Source: Mucilaginibacter terrae
GTDB lineage: Bacteria; Bacteroidota; Bacteroidia; Sphingobacteriales; Sphingobacteriaceae
Reading direction: 5' to 3'
DNA: 64,000 nucleotides
Assembly: GCF_031951985.1 (NCBI RefSeq)
Contig: NZ_JAVLVU010000001.1
Location: 4,526,001 to 4,590,000 of the forward strand
Each line of letters starts with the position of its first letter. Position 1 is the first letter of the stretch. Of this stretch, positions 52,963-61,191 are shown piece by piece. The notes beneath the pieces are model-generated. The model was given only the letters and a program-made list of their open reading frames with translations. It ran no database searches and had not been told where the DNA came from. Made by a program: the position numbers and the translations under genes.

Positions 52963-53010
52963 ATGACAGAAATTCTGTTAATTCTACAAATTCTTGAAAT
53001 TCCGGTTCAG
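52963..53010. repeat. Family F copy, inverted relative to 52365
   Basis: Its reverse complement reads GAACCGGAATTTCAAGAATT, then TGTAGAATTAACAGAATT, matching the copy upstream of the small membrane-protein gene. Confidence 0.75.
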
Positions 53011-53062
53011 ACCCCCCAACGTAACAATCAAAATCAAAAAACTAAATCCCCGGTATTTGTTT

Positions 53063-53070
53063 TACTTTTG
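53063..53070 (+). promoter_or_regulatory. nadC promoter box
   Basis: TACTTTTG, a perfect -7 box, 21 nt before the TTG start codon at 53092. Confidence 0.5.
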
Positions 53071-53091
53071 AACCCATAAATACCTATTGTT

Positions 53092-53940
53092 TTGGACAAA
53101 CAACTTGTTGATGATTTTATAAATCGCGCGTTGGCCGAGGATGTTGGCGACGGCGACCACACTTCGATAGCCACCATACCAGATGGCACGCAGGGTAAAG
53201 CCCGTTTATTGGTGAAAGATACCGGCGTATTGGCCGGCGTTGAACTGGCCCAGGAGATATTTTATATTGTAAACCCAGATTTAAAGGTAACCGTGTTTAT
53301 AAACGATGGTGCCGAAATTAAACCCAAAGACGTAGTGCTGGAGGTGGAGGGCAGTGTACATTGTATTTTACGTGCCGAACGTTTGGTGCTTAACTGCATG
53401 CAACGCATGAGCGCTATTGCCACCAAAACCCGCCACATAACCGATTTGCTTAAAGGTACCGATACCAAAGTATTAGACACCCGCAAAACTACTCCGGGCT
53501 TCCGTTACCTCGAAAAATGGGCTGTGCAAATAGGCGGGGGCGTGAATCATCGTTTTGGTTTGTATGATATGATCTTGATCAAGGATAATCATGTAGACTA
53601 TTCGGGCGGCATACGCGAAGCCTTGTATAATACACATGAATACCTGAAAGCTGAAAACAAAAAACTCCCCATTGAAATTGAGGTGCGTAACCTCGACGAA
53701 CTGGAGCAAGTACTTGAAGTAGGTGGCATTGATCGTATCATGCTCGATAATTTCAGCATACCCGATTTGAGGGAAGCTGTAAATATTGTATCGGGGCGTT
53801 ACGCTACCGAGGCATCGGGTGGTATTACCGAAGATAACATACGCGATTATGCTGCTTGCGGGGTCGACTATATATCGGTAGGCGCTTTAACCCATTCAGT
53901 TAAGAGTTTGGACTTGAGTTTAAAGGCTGTAAAGCAGTAA
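53092..53940 (+). CDS. nadC: Nicotinate-nucleotide pyrophosphorylase (quinolinate phosphoribosyltransferase)
   Basis: Converts quinolinate and PRPP to nicotinate mononucleotide in de novo NAD synthesis. LAEDVGDGDHTS opens the family, ERLVLNCMQRMSAIATKTR and LDTRKTTPGFRYLEKWAVQI bind quinolinate and PRPP, GGGVNHRFGLYDMILIKDNH is diagnostic, and ASGGITEDNIRDYAACGVDY closes the barrel. Length 282 is normal. The start is TTG (MDKQLVDDFI); no ATG or GTG gives the full N-terminal domain. Confidence 0.96.
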   Translation: MDKQLVDDFINRALAEDVGDGDHTSIATIPDGTQGKARLLVKDTGVLAGVELAQEIFYIVNPDLKVTVFINDGAEIKPKDVVLEVEGSVHCILRAERLVLNCMQRMSAIATKTRHITDLLKGTDTKVLDTRKTTPGFRYLEKWAVQIGGGVNHRFGLYDMILIKDNHVDYSGGIREALYNTHEYLKAENKKLPIEIEVRNLDELEQVLEVGGIDRIMLDNFSIPDLREAVNIVSGRYATEASGGITEDNIRDYAACGVDYISVGALTHSVKSLDLSLKAVKQ

Positions 53941-53972
53941 ATATTGAGTCGATTTAGTATTATTGTGGCAAA

Positions 53973-54620
53973 ATGGTAACAGTTTACTCCGTTTTAGTGC
54001 TCATACTGGCCTATATGTTTGGCTCTATACCAACCGCGGTATGGATAGGCCAGGCTTTTTACGGAATAGATGTAAGAGAGTACGGTAGCGGCAACGCCGG
54101 TGCCACCAATACCTTCAGGGTGTTGGGCAAGCAGGCCGGTATACCGGTTATGCTTATTGATATTTTAAAAGGGTGGACGGCCACCAACCTTGCTTACCTG
54201 TTAGGTGTAACGGCCATAGGACATCATGATTCCATAGCATTTATTAACTACCAGTTGGCCTTAGGCATTGCTGCCGTAATGGGGCATTTGTTCCCGGTGT
54301 TTGCAGGTTTTAGGGGTGGAAAAGGTGTGGCCACATTGTTTGGAATGGTTTTGGCTATAAACCTGCACGCCGCCTTGCTTTGTGTGTTGGTTTTTATTGT
54401 GGTGTTGCTGGTAACCAAATATGTGTCGCTCAGTTCAATTATAGGAGGTTTTACCTATTTGGCAGGAGTAACGGTCATATTTCCGGTGTATATAAAATCG
54501 GTCGTTATATACAGTATGTGTATATGTATACTGATACTGGTAACCCATCAAAAAAATATTGAGCGGTTGTTGAAAGGCAAGGAGTCGAAGGTAAACCTTT
54601 TTAAAAGTAAAGTAGCTTAA
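53973..54620 (+). CDS. plsY: Glycerol-3-phosphate acyltransferase PlsY
   Basis: Integral membrane enzyme transferring acyl groups from acyl-phosphate to glycerol-3-phosphate, the first step of phospholipid synthesis. Conserved motifs: FGSIPTAVWIGQAFYGIDVR, YGSGNAGATNTFRVLGKQAG and FAGFRGGKGVATLFG, with five hydrophobic helices. Length 215 fits. It begins 32 nt after nadC and is followed by the M48 protease gene 13 nt later. Confidence 0.95.
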   Translation: MVTVYSVLVLILAYMFGSIPTAVWIGQAFYGIDVREYGSGNAGATNTFRVLGKQAGIPVMLIDILKGWTATNLAYLLGVTAIGHHDSIAFINYQLALGIAAVMGHLFPVFAGFRGGKGVATLFGMVLAINLHAALLCVLVFIVVLLVTKYVSLSSIIGGFTYLAGVTVIFPVYIKSVVIYSMCICILILVTHQKNIERLLKGKESKVNLFKSKVA

Positions 54621-54633
54621 AACAACAACACCT

Positions 54634-55437
54634 ATGAAAATTTCAAAACCTATTTTGGCCATTATTGCGGCCATTGTGTTCTTCTCGTGTTCTACTGTCC
54701 CGCTAACCGGGCGTAAACAATTTTTAGCCGTAAACGATTCCGAGATCAACCAGTCGGCCGCGGCCAGTTATCAGCAGTTACTGTCTGATCCTAAAACCAA
54801 GGTAATTACCGGTAGTGCCGATGCACAACGCGTAAAACGTGTAGGTAATCAATTAGCGGCTGCCATACAACAGTACCTCAGCCAAAATGGTTACGGCGAT
54901 CAGTACAAATTCAACTGGGAATTCAACCTCATTCAAAGCAACGAAATTAATGCTTGGTGTATGCCCGGCGGTAAAGTAGCTGTGTATAGCGGCATATTGC
55001 CTATTACCCAGGACGATGCCGGTTTGGCAACCGTTATGGGTCACGAAATTGGCCATGCCATTGCCAAGCATTCGGCCGAGCGTATTTCGCAGGAATATGT
55101 GGCACAGGGTTTAGGTGCTGCCGTAGGTGTGGCATCAAACACATCAAATTCAGCCGGTTTAAAAATTGTGAATGCCCTGTATGGTACAGGTAGCCAACTG
55201 GCGCTATTACATTACAGCCGTTCGCAAGAAACTGAGGCCGACCGCCTGGGCTTAACTTTTATGGCTATGGCAGGCTACAATCCTAACGCAGCTGTTGGTT
55301 TCTGGCAACGCATGTCGGCCAAAGCAGGTGGTAATGCTCCACCTGAGTTTTTAAGCACCCACCCTTCGGATGCGTCCCGTATACGCGAGATACAAAACCG
55401 CATCCCCGAAGCAATGAAATATTATAAAGGCAAGTAA
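54634..55437 (+). CDS. M48-family metalloprotease lipoprotein
   Basis: 267-residue zinc protease attached to a membrane by a lipid anchor: lipobox VFFSC with Cys19, followed by STVPLTGRKQFLAV. The zinc motif is HEIGH at residues 137-141 (TVMGHEIGHAIAKHSAER), and the third ligand is in SRSQETEADRLGLTFMA. It resembles LoiP/BepA-like M48B proteases of the envelope, without a TPR domain. Likely handles misfolded envelope proteins. Ends just before an inverted pair of family B repeats. Confidence 0.92.
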   Translation: MKISKPILAIIAAIVFFSCSTVPLTGRKQFLAVNDSEINQSAAASYQQLLSDPKTKVITGSADAQRVKRVGNQLAAAIQQYLSQNGYGDQYKFNWEFNLIQSNEINAWCMPGGKVAVYSGILPITQDDAGLATVMGHEIGHAIAKHSAERISQEYVAQGLGAAVGVASNTSNSAGLKIVNALYGTGSQLALLHYSRSQETEADRLGLTFMAMAGYNPNAAVGFWQRMSAKAGGNAPPEFLSTHPSDASRIREIQNRIPEAMKYYKGK

Positions 55438-55440
55438 TTG

Positions 55441-55604
55441 CCACACCCTAACCCTCCCCGTGAGGGAGGGGGCTTTATATTTATTATTGTAAAAGTCCTT
55501 CCTATTGGGTAGGACTTTTTTATTTTTTATGTTTTTAATACTCCCTCCTTTGGAAGAAGTGCTTTTTTAAGCCCTCCCTCCCGGGGAGGGTTGGGAGGGG
55601 CTAC
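55441..55604. repeat. Inverted pair of family B repeats enclosing a terminator
   Basis: Left end CACACCCTAACCCTCCCCGT then GAGGGAGGGGGCTTTA; right end TAAGCCCTCCCTCCCGGGG then AGGGTTGGGAGGGG. Between them AAAAGTCCT (55491-55499) and AGGACTTTT (55511-55519) form a terminator hairpin with a T run for the M48 gene. The pair resembles a small MITE-like unit of 164 bp. The right end reaches 4 nt from the next gene. Confidence 0.75.
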
Positions 55605-55607
55605 TTT

Positions 55608-56339
55608 ATGTCAATCAAATTCCTAAGTGCCGAATGGCGCAACCTGCTCATGCTTAATTACGAGGTTGACCCGAATGTGCTGAAACCTTACCTGCCCGCC
55701 TATACCGAGCTGGACTTATGGGAGGGCAAGGCATTGGTGAGTATGGTTGGGTTTATGTTTATGAATACCAGTGTTATGGGCGTAAAATGGCCGGGACATG
55801 TAAACTTTGAAGAGGTTAACCTGCGTTTTTATGTTCGATACTTTAATGGTACCGAATGGAAGCGCGGTGCGGTATTCATTAGCGAAATTGTGCCTAAACG
55901 CATTATTCCCATCGTAGCTAATAACCTGTATAACGAACATTACAAAGCCATGCCCATGCGGCATTCGGTTATACCAACGGCCGATGGACGAACTGAATAT
56001 AATTACGAATGGAAATTGAATGGCCGCTGGAATAAATTGGGCGCCATGGTAAACAATCCCTTTGTACCTATTGAACCCGGCAGCCCCGAAGAGTTTATAT
56101 TTGAACATTACTGGGGATATAACCTCATCAGTCCAACCACTACATTGGAGTACGCCGTAGAGCATATTCCGTGGGAGGTGGGGTTAGTAAGCAACCCTGT
56201 TTTCGATGCTGATATTGCCGCGCTGTACGGCAAGGAGTTTGAACCCTATTTAAGCAAGGAACCACTATCGGCCTTTTTTGCAAAAGGATCTGATGTTGCA
56301 GTGCGGGTAGCGCAGCGGATCAAGAAGGCGGCTTTGTGA
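55608..56339 (+). CDS. DUF2071 (YqjF-like) protein
   Basis: 243-residue protein of the DUF2071 family, related in fold to acetoacetate decarboxylase. FLSAEWRNLLMLNYEVDPNV, then LKPYLPAYTELDLWEGKALV, VSMVGFMFMNTSVMGVKWPG and FEEVNLRFYVRY are the standard opening. No function is established. The ATG lies only 4 nt after the right arm of the family B repeat pair, so its expression signals must sit in or before the repeat. Confidence 0.88.
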   Translation: MSIKFLSAEWRNLLMLNYEVDPNVLKPYLPAYTELDLWEGKALVSMVGFMFMNTSVMGVKWPGHVNFEEVNLRFYVRYFNGTEWKRGAVFISEIVPKRIIPIVANNLYNEHYKAMPMRHSVIPTADGRTEYNYEWKLNGRWNKLGAMVNNPFVPIEPGSPEEFIFEHYWGYNLISPTTTLEYAVEHIPWEVGLVSNPVFDADIAALYGKEFEPYLSKEPLSAFFAKGSDVAVRVAQRIKKAAL

Positions 56340-56418
56340 TGAATCAAATTTAGAGAGCACGGCAAACAATCGGCATAAATGATTTCTTATCATTGTGTCC
56401 GAATTACTTTTTCTTTTT

Positions 56419-57828
56419 ATGCAGAACCTCGTTAAAGCCTGTTTTATTGCTGCACTTACTTTATTAGTAGCTTGTAACAGTCCAAATAATAATCAACAGC
56501 AATCACCCCAATATCCCGGCGAGCAAAAGGTTAAAACTGTCGAAATAGCAGAAGATTTTGAAAGCGTTACCAAGCCCTCATATGCAGCGGCACAAGTTAA
56601 ACTCAAAAGTGGTTTGTGGTATTTTGAGGACGCATTGATTGCCGGTTCAAACAAAGATGCGAAGGAGGGAAGCCAATCGGTACGTATTAAAGGTAAAGGC
56701 TTATTGCGCATGGAGTTTGATTTGGATGGGGCTTCTAAAGTAACCATTAAACAAGCTGCTTATGCCGGTAATAAAACATCAGGCTGGCAGCTTAAAATGT
56801 CTGTTGATGGCGGTAAAACTTACACGCAGGTAGGGGCGGGTATGGTAGCCAATAAGGAGGAGTTACAAACGGTGACTTTCATTGTCAATCATAAAGGACC
56901 GGTTCGTTTTGAAATAAGTAAAACTTCAGGCGGCAATAACCGCATTAATATTGACGATTTTACGGTGTACAGCTTTAACCCCAGCGCTCCACCCGGCACC
57001 TCTACCCAAACAGATACAACTGCTATAACCGATAGTGCCGTTGCAGGCGATAATACCAACCTCCTTTTAGGCAACCCAAGCAATGCCACTACAAGCACAG
57101 ACAATGCCGATAATTATTTAATGGAGAAGCCTTACTACACCCTCAGCTACAACCACAGCCGGGGTACGCCTAACTGGGTAAGCTGGTATGTGGGCAAAGA
57201 GTGGCTTGGTCGTACACGCCGTAGTAATGATTTCAGGTCGGATGAAAGCCTGCCCAAAGATTGGTACCGCGTGCAAAGCTTCAGTTACCAGGGAAGTGGA
57301 TTTGAGCGCGGTCACAATTGCCCATCGGCCGATAGGGCAAGCTCAACCAAGGCCAACTCTGAAACTTTTTTAATGACCAATATGATACCGCAGGCTCCGG
57401 CCAATAATCAGCACACCTGGGGTAACCTCGAAGGCTATGAGCGTATGCTGGTTAACCAGGGCAATGAAGTGTATGTTGTTATGGGAAGTTATGGCATTGG
57501 CGGTTATGGTACCAGCGGTTTTCATAAAACTATTGATAAAGGACGGTTAACTGTACCTGCCTACATATGGAAGGTGATTGTAGTATTGCCCAACGGTAAC
57601 AATGATTTGGCAAGAGTTAATGCAGCTACACGTTTAATTGCCGTAATTACGCCCAACAATAATGGCATAGACCCAAATTGGACAAAATATATTTGCACGG
57701 TACGCGATATTGAGAAAGCCACAGGTTATGATCTGCTATCCAAATTACCAAAGCAAATACAGGATGTAATAGAGGCTCGTAAGGACAAAGGTGTATCGGC
57801 TGATGATGGCTATATCATGCGCATATAG
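56419..57828 (+). CDS. Secreted DNA/RNA non-specific endonuclease, lipoprotein
   Basis: 469-residue exported nuclease. A signal peptide with lipobox LLVAC (Cys19) is followed by a beta-sandwich domain (about 45-185) of the kind found in carbohydrate-binding or adhesion modules, ending FRINIDDF-like (NRINIDDFTVYSF), a Thr/Ser/Asn-rich linker (190-235), then the NUC domain. The active site reads FERGHNCPSADR with His299, a variant of the DRGH motif with Glu for Asp, and the metal-binding Asn lies in TNMIPQAPANNQHTWGNLE. Probably scavenges extracellular nucleic acids. The start chosen gives the signal peptide; eight extra codons upstream are not needed. Confidence 0.9.
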   Translation: MQNLVKACFIAALTLLVACNSPNNNQQQSPQYPGEQKVKTVEIAEDFESVTKPSYAAAQVKLKSGLWYFEDALIAGSNKDAKEGSQSVRIKGKGLLRMEFDLDGASKVTIKQAAYAGNKTSGWQLKMSVDGGKTYTQVGAGMVANKEELQTVTFIVNHKGPVRFEISKTSGGNNRINIDDFTVYSFNPSAPPGTSTQTDTTAITDSAVAGDNTNLLLGNPSNATTSTDNADNYLMEKPYYTLSYNHSRGTPNWVSWYVGKEWLGRTRRSNDFRSDESLPKDWYRVQSFSYQGSGFERGHNCPSADRASSTKANSETFLMTNMIPQAPANNQHTWGNLEGYERMLVNQGNEVYVVMGSYGIGGYGTSGFHKTIDKGRLTVPAYIWKVIVVLPNGNNDLARVNAATRLIAVITPNNNGIDPNWTKYICTVRDIEKATGYDLLSKLPKQIQDVIEARKDKGVSADDGYIMRI

Positions 57829-57903
57829 ATTTTAGTTGTACGTAATGTCAAACAAATGTAAACTCCATGCCGTTAATTACTTATATTGTGATAAGTTATT
57901 GCT

Positions 57904-58373
57904 ATGGTTAAAAAGTTTGCATCGGTTACTCTATTCTTTTGCCTGCTTTCGGTTACACTGAATGCACATAAAAATGCTGTGGAGCCATGTGATATGATCT
58001 GCGGCAAATGGCAATCTGAAAAAAAAAGAATTGTATTGTAGAAGTTAGCCATGAGGGCGATGATTACGTAGCCCGACTGGTTTGGTTTGATGATTCGGAT
58101 GATCCATCCAAGCCTATGGAAACACGTATTGATTATAATAATCCCGACAAAAAGCTGCGTAACCGCAAGCTGATAGGCATGAGTGTAATGGAAGACCTCG
58201 AGTACAAACCCAAAACCAACAGTTGGGAAAACGGCCGTATTTACGACGCGCAAACCGGCAAAAAATGGAATGCAGCAGCCTCGCTCGTTTCAGCTGGAAA
58301 ATTAAAAGTTACCGGATATTGGCACTTTAAATTTATTGGCCGCAGCATGATTTTTAACCGGGTATCATCATAA
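57904..58373 (+). pseudogene. DUF2147 protein gene with a poly-A frameshift
   Basis: Frame 1 starts at ATG 57904 with a signal peptide (MVKKFASVTLFFCLLSVTLN) and MICGKWQSEKK, then reaches TAG shortly after nine consecutive A bases (58019-58027). The family sequence continues at once in another frame: NCIVEVSHEGDDYVARLVWF, DDSDDPSKPMETRIDY, GRIYDAQTGKKWNAAASL and the C-terminal GYWHFKFIGRSMIFNRV. Ten or seven A bases would restore one open frame of about 155 residues. It may be a pseudogene, a base-call error, or a gene expressed through slippage on the A tract. DUF2147 proteins are exported lipocalin-like proteins of unknown role. Confidence 0.85.
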
Positions 58374-58387
58374 CACCTCCGCACTAT

Positions 58388-58684
58388 TTACACAAACTGC
58401 TCAATTATTTGCTTTAACTGCCCGGCCTGTACTACGCCGCTTTGACGCCATTTATTTTCTCCGTTTTTAAATAAGATTAGGGTAGGTACGCCCTGCACAT
58501 TGTACGCACTGGCTACCGATGGATTTTTATCCACGTCTATCTTTACAATTTTTACGTTATCGCCCAACTCATCTTTAACCTGTTTTAAAATAGGAGCCAT
58601 TGCCTTACAAGGCCCGCACCACTCGGCCGAAAAATCAACGAGTACGGGCTGTGGTGTGTTTATAATATCTGAAAACGTTGCCAT
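58388..58684 (-). CDS. trxA: Thioredoxin
   Basis: 98-residue cytoplasmic disulphide reductase. Active site WCGPC at residues 22-26, cis-proline in [10 protein letters not shown], and the buried Asp in VLVDFSAEW. Length is slightly short for thioredoxin (105-109) because the amino end is trimmed. Convergent with the DUF2147 gene, stop codons 14 bp apart. Confidence 0.93.
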   Translation of the reverse strand: MATFSDIINTPQPVLVDFSAEWCGPCKAMAPILKQVKDELGDNVKIVKIDVDKNPSVASAYNVQGVPTLILFKNGENKWRQSGVVQAGQLKQIIEQFV

Positions 58685-58806
58685 AATTGTAGATGTTTAG
58701 TAATATTAACAGTTTTTGCAATAATACGTTTTGGTGATGATGCTTTTTAGGCAAGCCCGGTTTTAACGCAATGTTTATATTTACAGTTTAAAAAACAAAC
58801 ACCAGC

Positions 58807-59142
58807 ATGGATACATCAATCTTTAAAAAATTTAGCGACATCGAACCCAAACAAATGTCGCCCGGATATATGGCTCAATTAATACACACCGAGGTAAATA
58901 CCCTAAACTTTTTAGAGGTTGAAGCCGGAGCCGAATCGGCTATACATACGCATCCACACCACCAGTGCGCTTTTGTGCTCGAAGGACAGTTTGAGCTGAC
59001 CGTGAACGGCGTGCCGCAAATTTTAGATACCAATACCTTCGCCGTAATTCCGCCCAATGTACCTCATGGGGGCCGGGCCATTACCAAATGTAAACTGCTC
59101 GATATTTTTAACCCCATACGCGAGGATTTGAGAGCTTTATAA
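58807..59142 (+). CDS. Single-domain cupin protein
   Basis: 111-residue beta-barrel cupin. Motif 1 is [19 protein letters not shown] with the usual His-x-His and Glu, motif 2 is [15 protein letters not shown] with the final His. These residues can bind one metal ion. Substrate unknown; resembles small cupins thought to bind sugars or quercetin-like compounds. Isolated gene. Confidence 0.87.
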   Translation: MDTSIFKKFSDIEPKQMSPGYMAQLIHTEVNTLNFLEVEAGAESAIHTHPHHQCAFVLEGQFELTVNGVPQILDTNTFAVIPPNVPHGGRAITKCKLLDIFNPIREDLRAL

Positions 59143-59210
59143 CAATTTAAAATAGCTGGTTAAACTTACCGGCTGTTTTGCATTCATACCTAAACACAAC
59201 CTTAGCACTT

Positions 59211-59903
59211 ATGAAAAAATTATTTCTCTTAGCATCATTCGTTCTCTTAACCCATTTTGTAAAAGCCCAGGGCAATATAGATGCCGAGGTATTTATCGAG
59301 TTTAGTGACGAAGGCCGGTATACCGTATCCATCGACGATCAGGCTTTAACCTCATCACGCAGCAGGTTCCGGTTTTTTGAAGTGAGGCCAGGTAATGCGG
59401 CTATAAGTGTCAGCAGTGGTAACAAGCAGCTTATAAACAGTACCGTTGCAATTGCACCAGCCAGGCGCAGCATATTTACTTTTTCAAAACGTTTAGGCTT
59501 AAAATTGCAGGCGCAAATTCCGCTTTACAATAACGGGCAGTACAGGCTCGATGATTGGGATAACTCAAGTGTGCGCTCAAATCAAGCGCCGTCGTTCCCG
59601 CGCAGGCGGATGCCGCAACCTATGGACGAGCAGGCGTTTTCGGCATTGTTAAAAAGTGTAAAAAGTCAGGGCTTTGATAGCGATAAAAAGAACGTTTTTA
59701 CCGCTGCTATCCGGAATAATGCCCTAACAGTCAGCCAACTTAAAGATGCGCTTAAAGCATTTTCTTTTGATGATGAAAAATTGAAGGCGGCTTTGTTTGC
59801 TTACGATTACGTGGTTGATCCCGGTAATTTTTTCCAAGTACGCGAGTTGTTCGTGTTTCAATCTAACAAGGATAAAATAGACCAGTTTTTGCAAAAGCAA
59901 TAG
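59211..59903 (+). CDS. DUF4476 exported protein
   Basis: 230-residue protein with signal peptide MKKLFLLASFVLLTHFVKAQ. A beta-rich region (about 25-115) is followed by a Pro/Arg-rich linker and the C-terminal DUF4476 domain (about 140-230: MDEQAFSALLKSVKSQGFDS, FTAAIRNNALTVSQLKDALK, ELFVFQSNKDKIDQFL), a helical module common in Bacteroidota secreted proteins. No function known. The start was chosen for the signal peptide; an 11-residue longer form is unlikely. Confidence 0.85.
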   Translation: MKKLFLLASFVLLTHFVKAQGNIDAEVFIEFSDEGRYTVSIDDQALTSSRSRFRFFEVRPGNAAISVSSGNKQLINSTVAIAPARRSIFTFSKRLGLKLQAQIPLYNNGQYRLDDWDNSSVRSNQAPSFPRRRMPQPMDEQAFSALLKSVKSQGFDSDKKNVFTAAIRNNALTVSQLKDALKAFSFDDEKLKAALFAYDYVVDPGNFFQVRELFVFQSNKDKIDQFLQKQ

Positions 59904-60012
59904 GCATGTCCATAAGTAATGCTCAGGGAATTGTAATTAATTGACGTTGATATTTGGAGGTAATACATCTTTTTGTCTAACTTAAGTTCACCTTAATAAT
60001 TTAACTGAAGAG

Positions 60013-60225
60013 ATGAAACAGAACCCAAACACTTCATTGGGCTTTTACAGTGCCGATGGATTTTTTCAACCCTTAAAAGGACTTACCACCAATAACCTCG
60101 AGTTTGTTAGCCGCTCGTTATACGAGTTAGAAATGATGCTTGATGAACATGTGCGCTCAGAGCAGTATGAAAAATGTGCTCAAATACGCGATGAAATCAT
60201 CAGGCGGGCAATAAGTCGTGCATAA
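60013..60225 (+). CDS. Small protein with a UVR-like motif
   Basis: 70-residue hypothetical protein. The C-terminal part EQYEKCAQIRDEIIRR matches the UvrB/UvrC interaction motif (YExAAxxRDxI) found also in ClpC and McsA. The N-terminal 35 residues have no recognisable motif. It could bind a UVR-containing partner. A leader of about 70 bp precedes it with no clear promoter box. Confidence 0.65.
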   Translation: MKQNPNTSLGFYSADGFFQPLKGLTTNNLEFVSRSLYELEMMLDEHVRSEQYEKCAQIRDEIIRRAISRA

Positions 60226-60263
60226 ATTTTATAAGTGAGGCTTACAGGCGGTATAAAAGTACT

Positions 60264-60271
60264 TAGTTTTG
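60264..60271 (+). promoter_or_regulatory. GNAT gene promoter box
   Basis: TAGTTTTG, a perfect -7 box, 15 nt before the ATG at 60287. Confidence 0.5.
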
Positions 60272-60286
60272 CAGGCCTCAAATTTT

Positions 60287-60805
60287 ATGATATACCTCAA
60301 TATTACAAAAGCTACTATAAGCGATGTGCCCGAGGCCGTTGCCCTGGTAAACAGTGCCTATCGTGGCGATTACTCTAAACAAGGCTGGACCAGCGAAAGC
60401 CACCTGCTGCAAGGCATACGCATTGACGAAGCTGAAATGGCAGGTTACTTTAACCGCCCCGAAATTACCCTGCTTAAATATGTTGATGATGAAGGCCGGA
60501 TGATTGGCTTAGTATACCTTGAGCAGGTTACCAACAACCGCCTGTACTTAGGCATGCTTACCGTTGATCCATTGGCTCAAGCCGCAGGTATTGGTCGTAA
60601 ACTATTGGAAGCAGCCGATGAATACGCCCATATTTTAGGTTGCGAAGCTATTAAAATATCGGTTATTACTACCCGTACCGAACTCATTGCCTGGTACCAA
60701 CGCCGCGGCTACACCGCCACCGGTGAAACGTATCCTTTAGTAACCGACAAAAGCGTATCTGCTGAACCGGTTACGTTGATGGTGATGGAGAAAGGAATAG
60801 AGTAA
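60287..60805 (+). CDS. GNAT-family N-acetyltransferase
   Basis: 172-residue acetyl-CoA-dependent acyltransferase. ITKATISDVPEAVALVNSAY is the N-terminal strand-helix, LGMLTVDPLAQAAGIGRKLL contains the pyrophosphate-binding QAAGIG loop (Q/RxxGxG/A), and WYQRRGYTATGETYPL is the C-terminal catalytic-tyrosine region. Substrate unknown. ATG 60287 is supported by the promoter box; a start six codons earlier would lie too close to it. Its 3' end runs into a family D hairpin. Confidence 0.9.
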   Translation: MIYLNITKATISDVPEAVALVNSAYRGDYSKQGWTSESHLLQGIRIDEAEMAGYFNRPEITLLKYVDDEGRMIGLVYLEQVTNNRLYLGMLTVDPLAQAAGIGRKLLEAADEYAHILGCEAIKISVITTRTELIAWYQRRGYTATGETYPLVTDKSVSAEPVTLMVMEKGIE

Positions 60806-60887
60806 AGAGTACAGAGTCAAGAATACAGATAGAAATTAACAATTTTTTCCTCTCTGTATTCTTGACTCTATATTCTTGATTCTCCAG
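60803..60887. repeat. Family D hairpin between convergent genes
   Basis: AGAGTCAAGAATACAG (60813-60828) and CTGTATTCTTGACTCT (60854-60869) make a perfect 16-bp stem around a 25-nt AT-rich loop. It starts at the GNAT stop codon and contains the stop codon of the convergent pseudo-receiver gene. May terminate both. Confidence 0.8.
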
Positions 60888-61185
60888 CCAGTGCTTGATA
60901 AATCTCCGCACTTAGCAAGCCGCTACCTCCGCCGTAGTGCTGTATAATTTTGGTATGGGGGCGATGGGCAGTAAAGTAGGCCCGCAGGTTTTCTTCCGAT
61001 TCGGGTTCGATGCCGCTGCATAGCATGATGAGGTCAAATACTTCATGGTCAAAAGCCTGTACGGCATCTTTGTCGGTTACGGCACCAGCACCCTCCCACT
61101 CAGCATTATTATTAATGAGGCGTACTACGGTTTGCAGTATGTCTTCATTGCGGCCTATGGCCAGTATTTTAACCTTATCGCTCAT
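60868..61185 (-). CDS. Pseudo-receiver (response-regulator-like) small protein
   Basis: 105-residue protein with a CheY-like layout: KILAIGRNEDILQTVVRLI (strand 1 and helix 1 with an acidic pair position), FDLIMLCSGIEPESEENL where the phosphoacceptor aspartate would be, and KIIQHYGGGSGLLSAEIYQ as the last strand and helix. The acceptor position reads Cys (LIMLC) rather than Asp, so it probably cannot be phosphorylated. It starts 6 nt after the pirin gene and is likely cotranscribed. The final residues and TAG stop come from a family D repeat. Confidence 0.75.
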   Translation of the reverse strand: MSDKVKILAIGRNEDILQTVVRLINNNAEWEGAGAVTDKDAVQAFDHEVFDLIMLCSGIEPESEENLRAYFTAHRPHTKIIQHYGGGSGLLSAEIYQALAGESRI

Positions 61186-61191
61186 GGTGTT

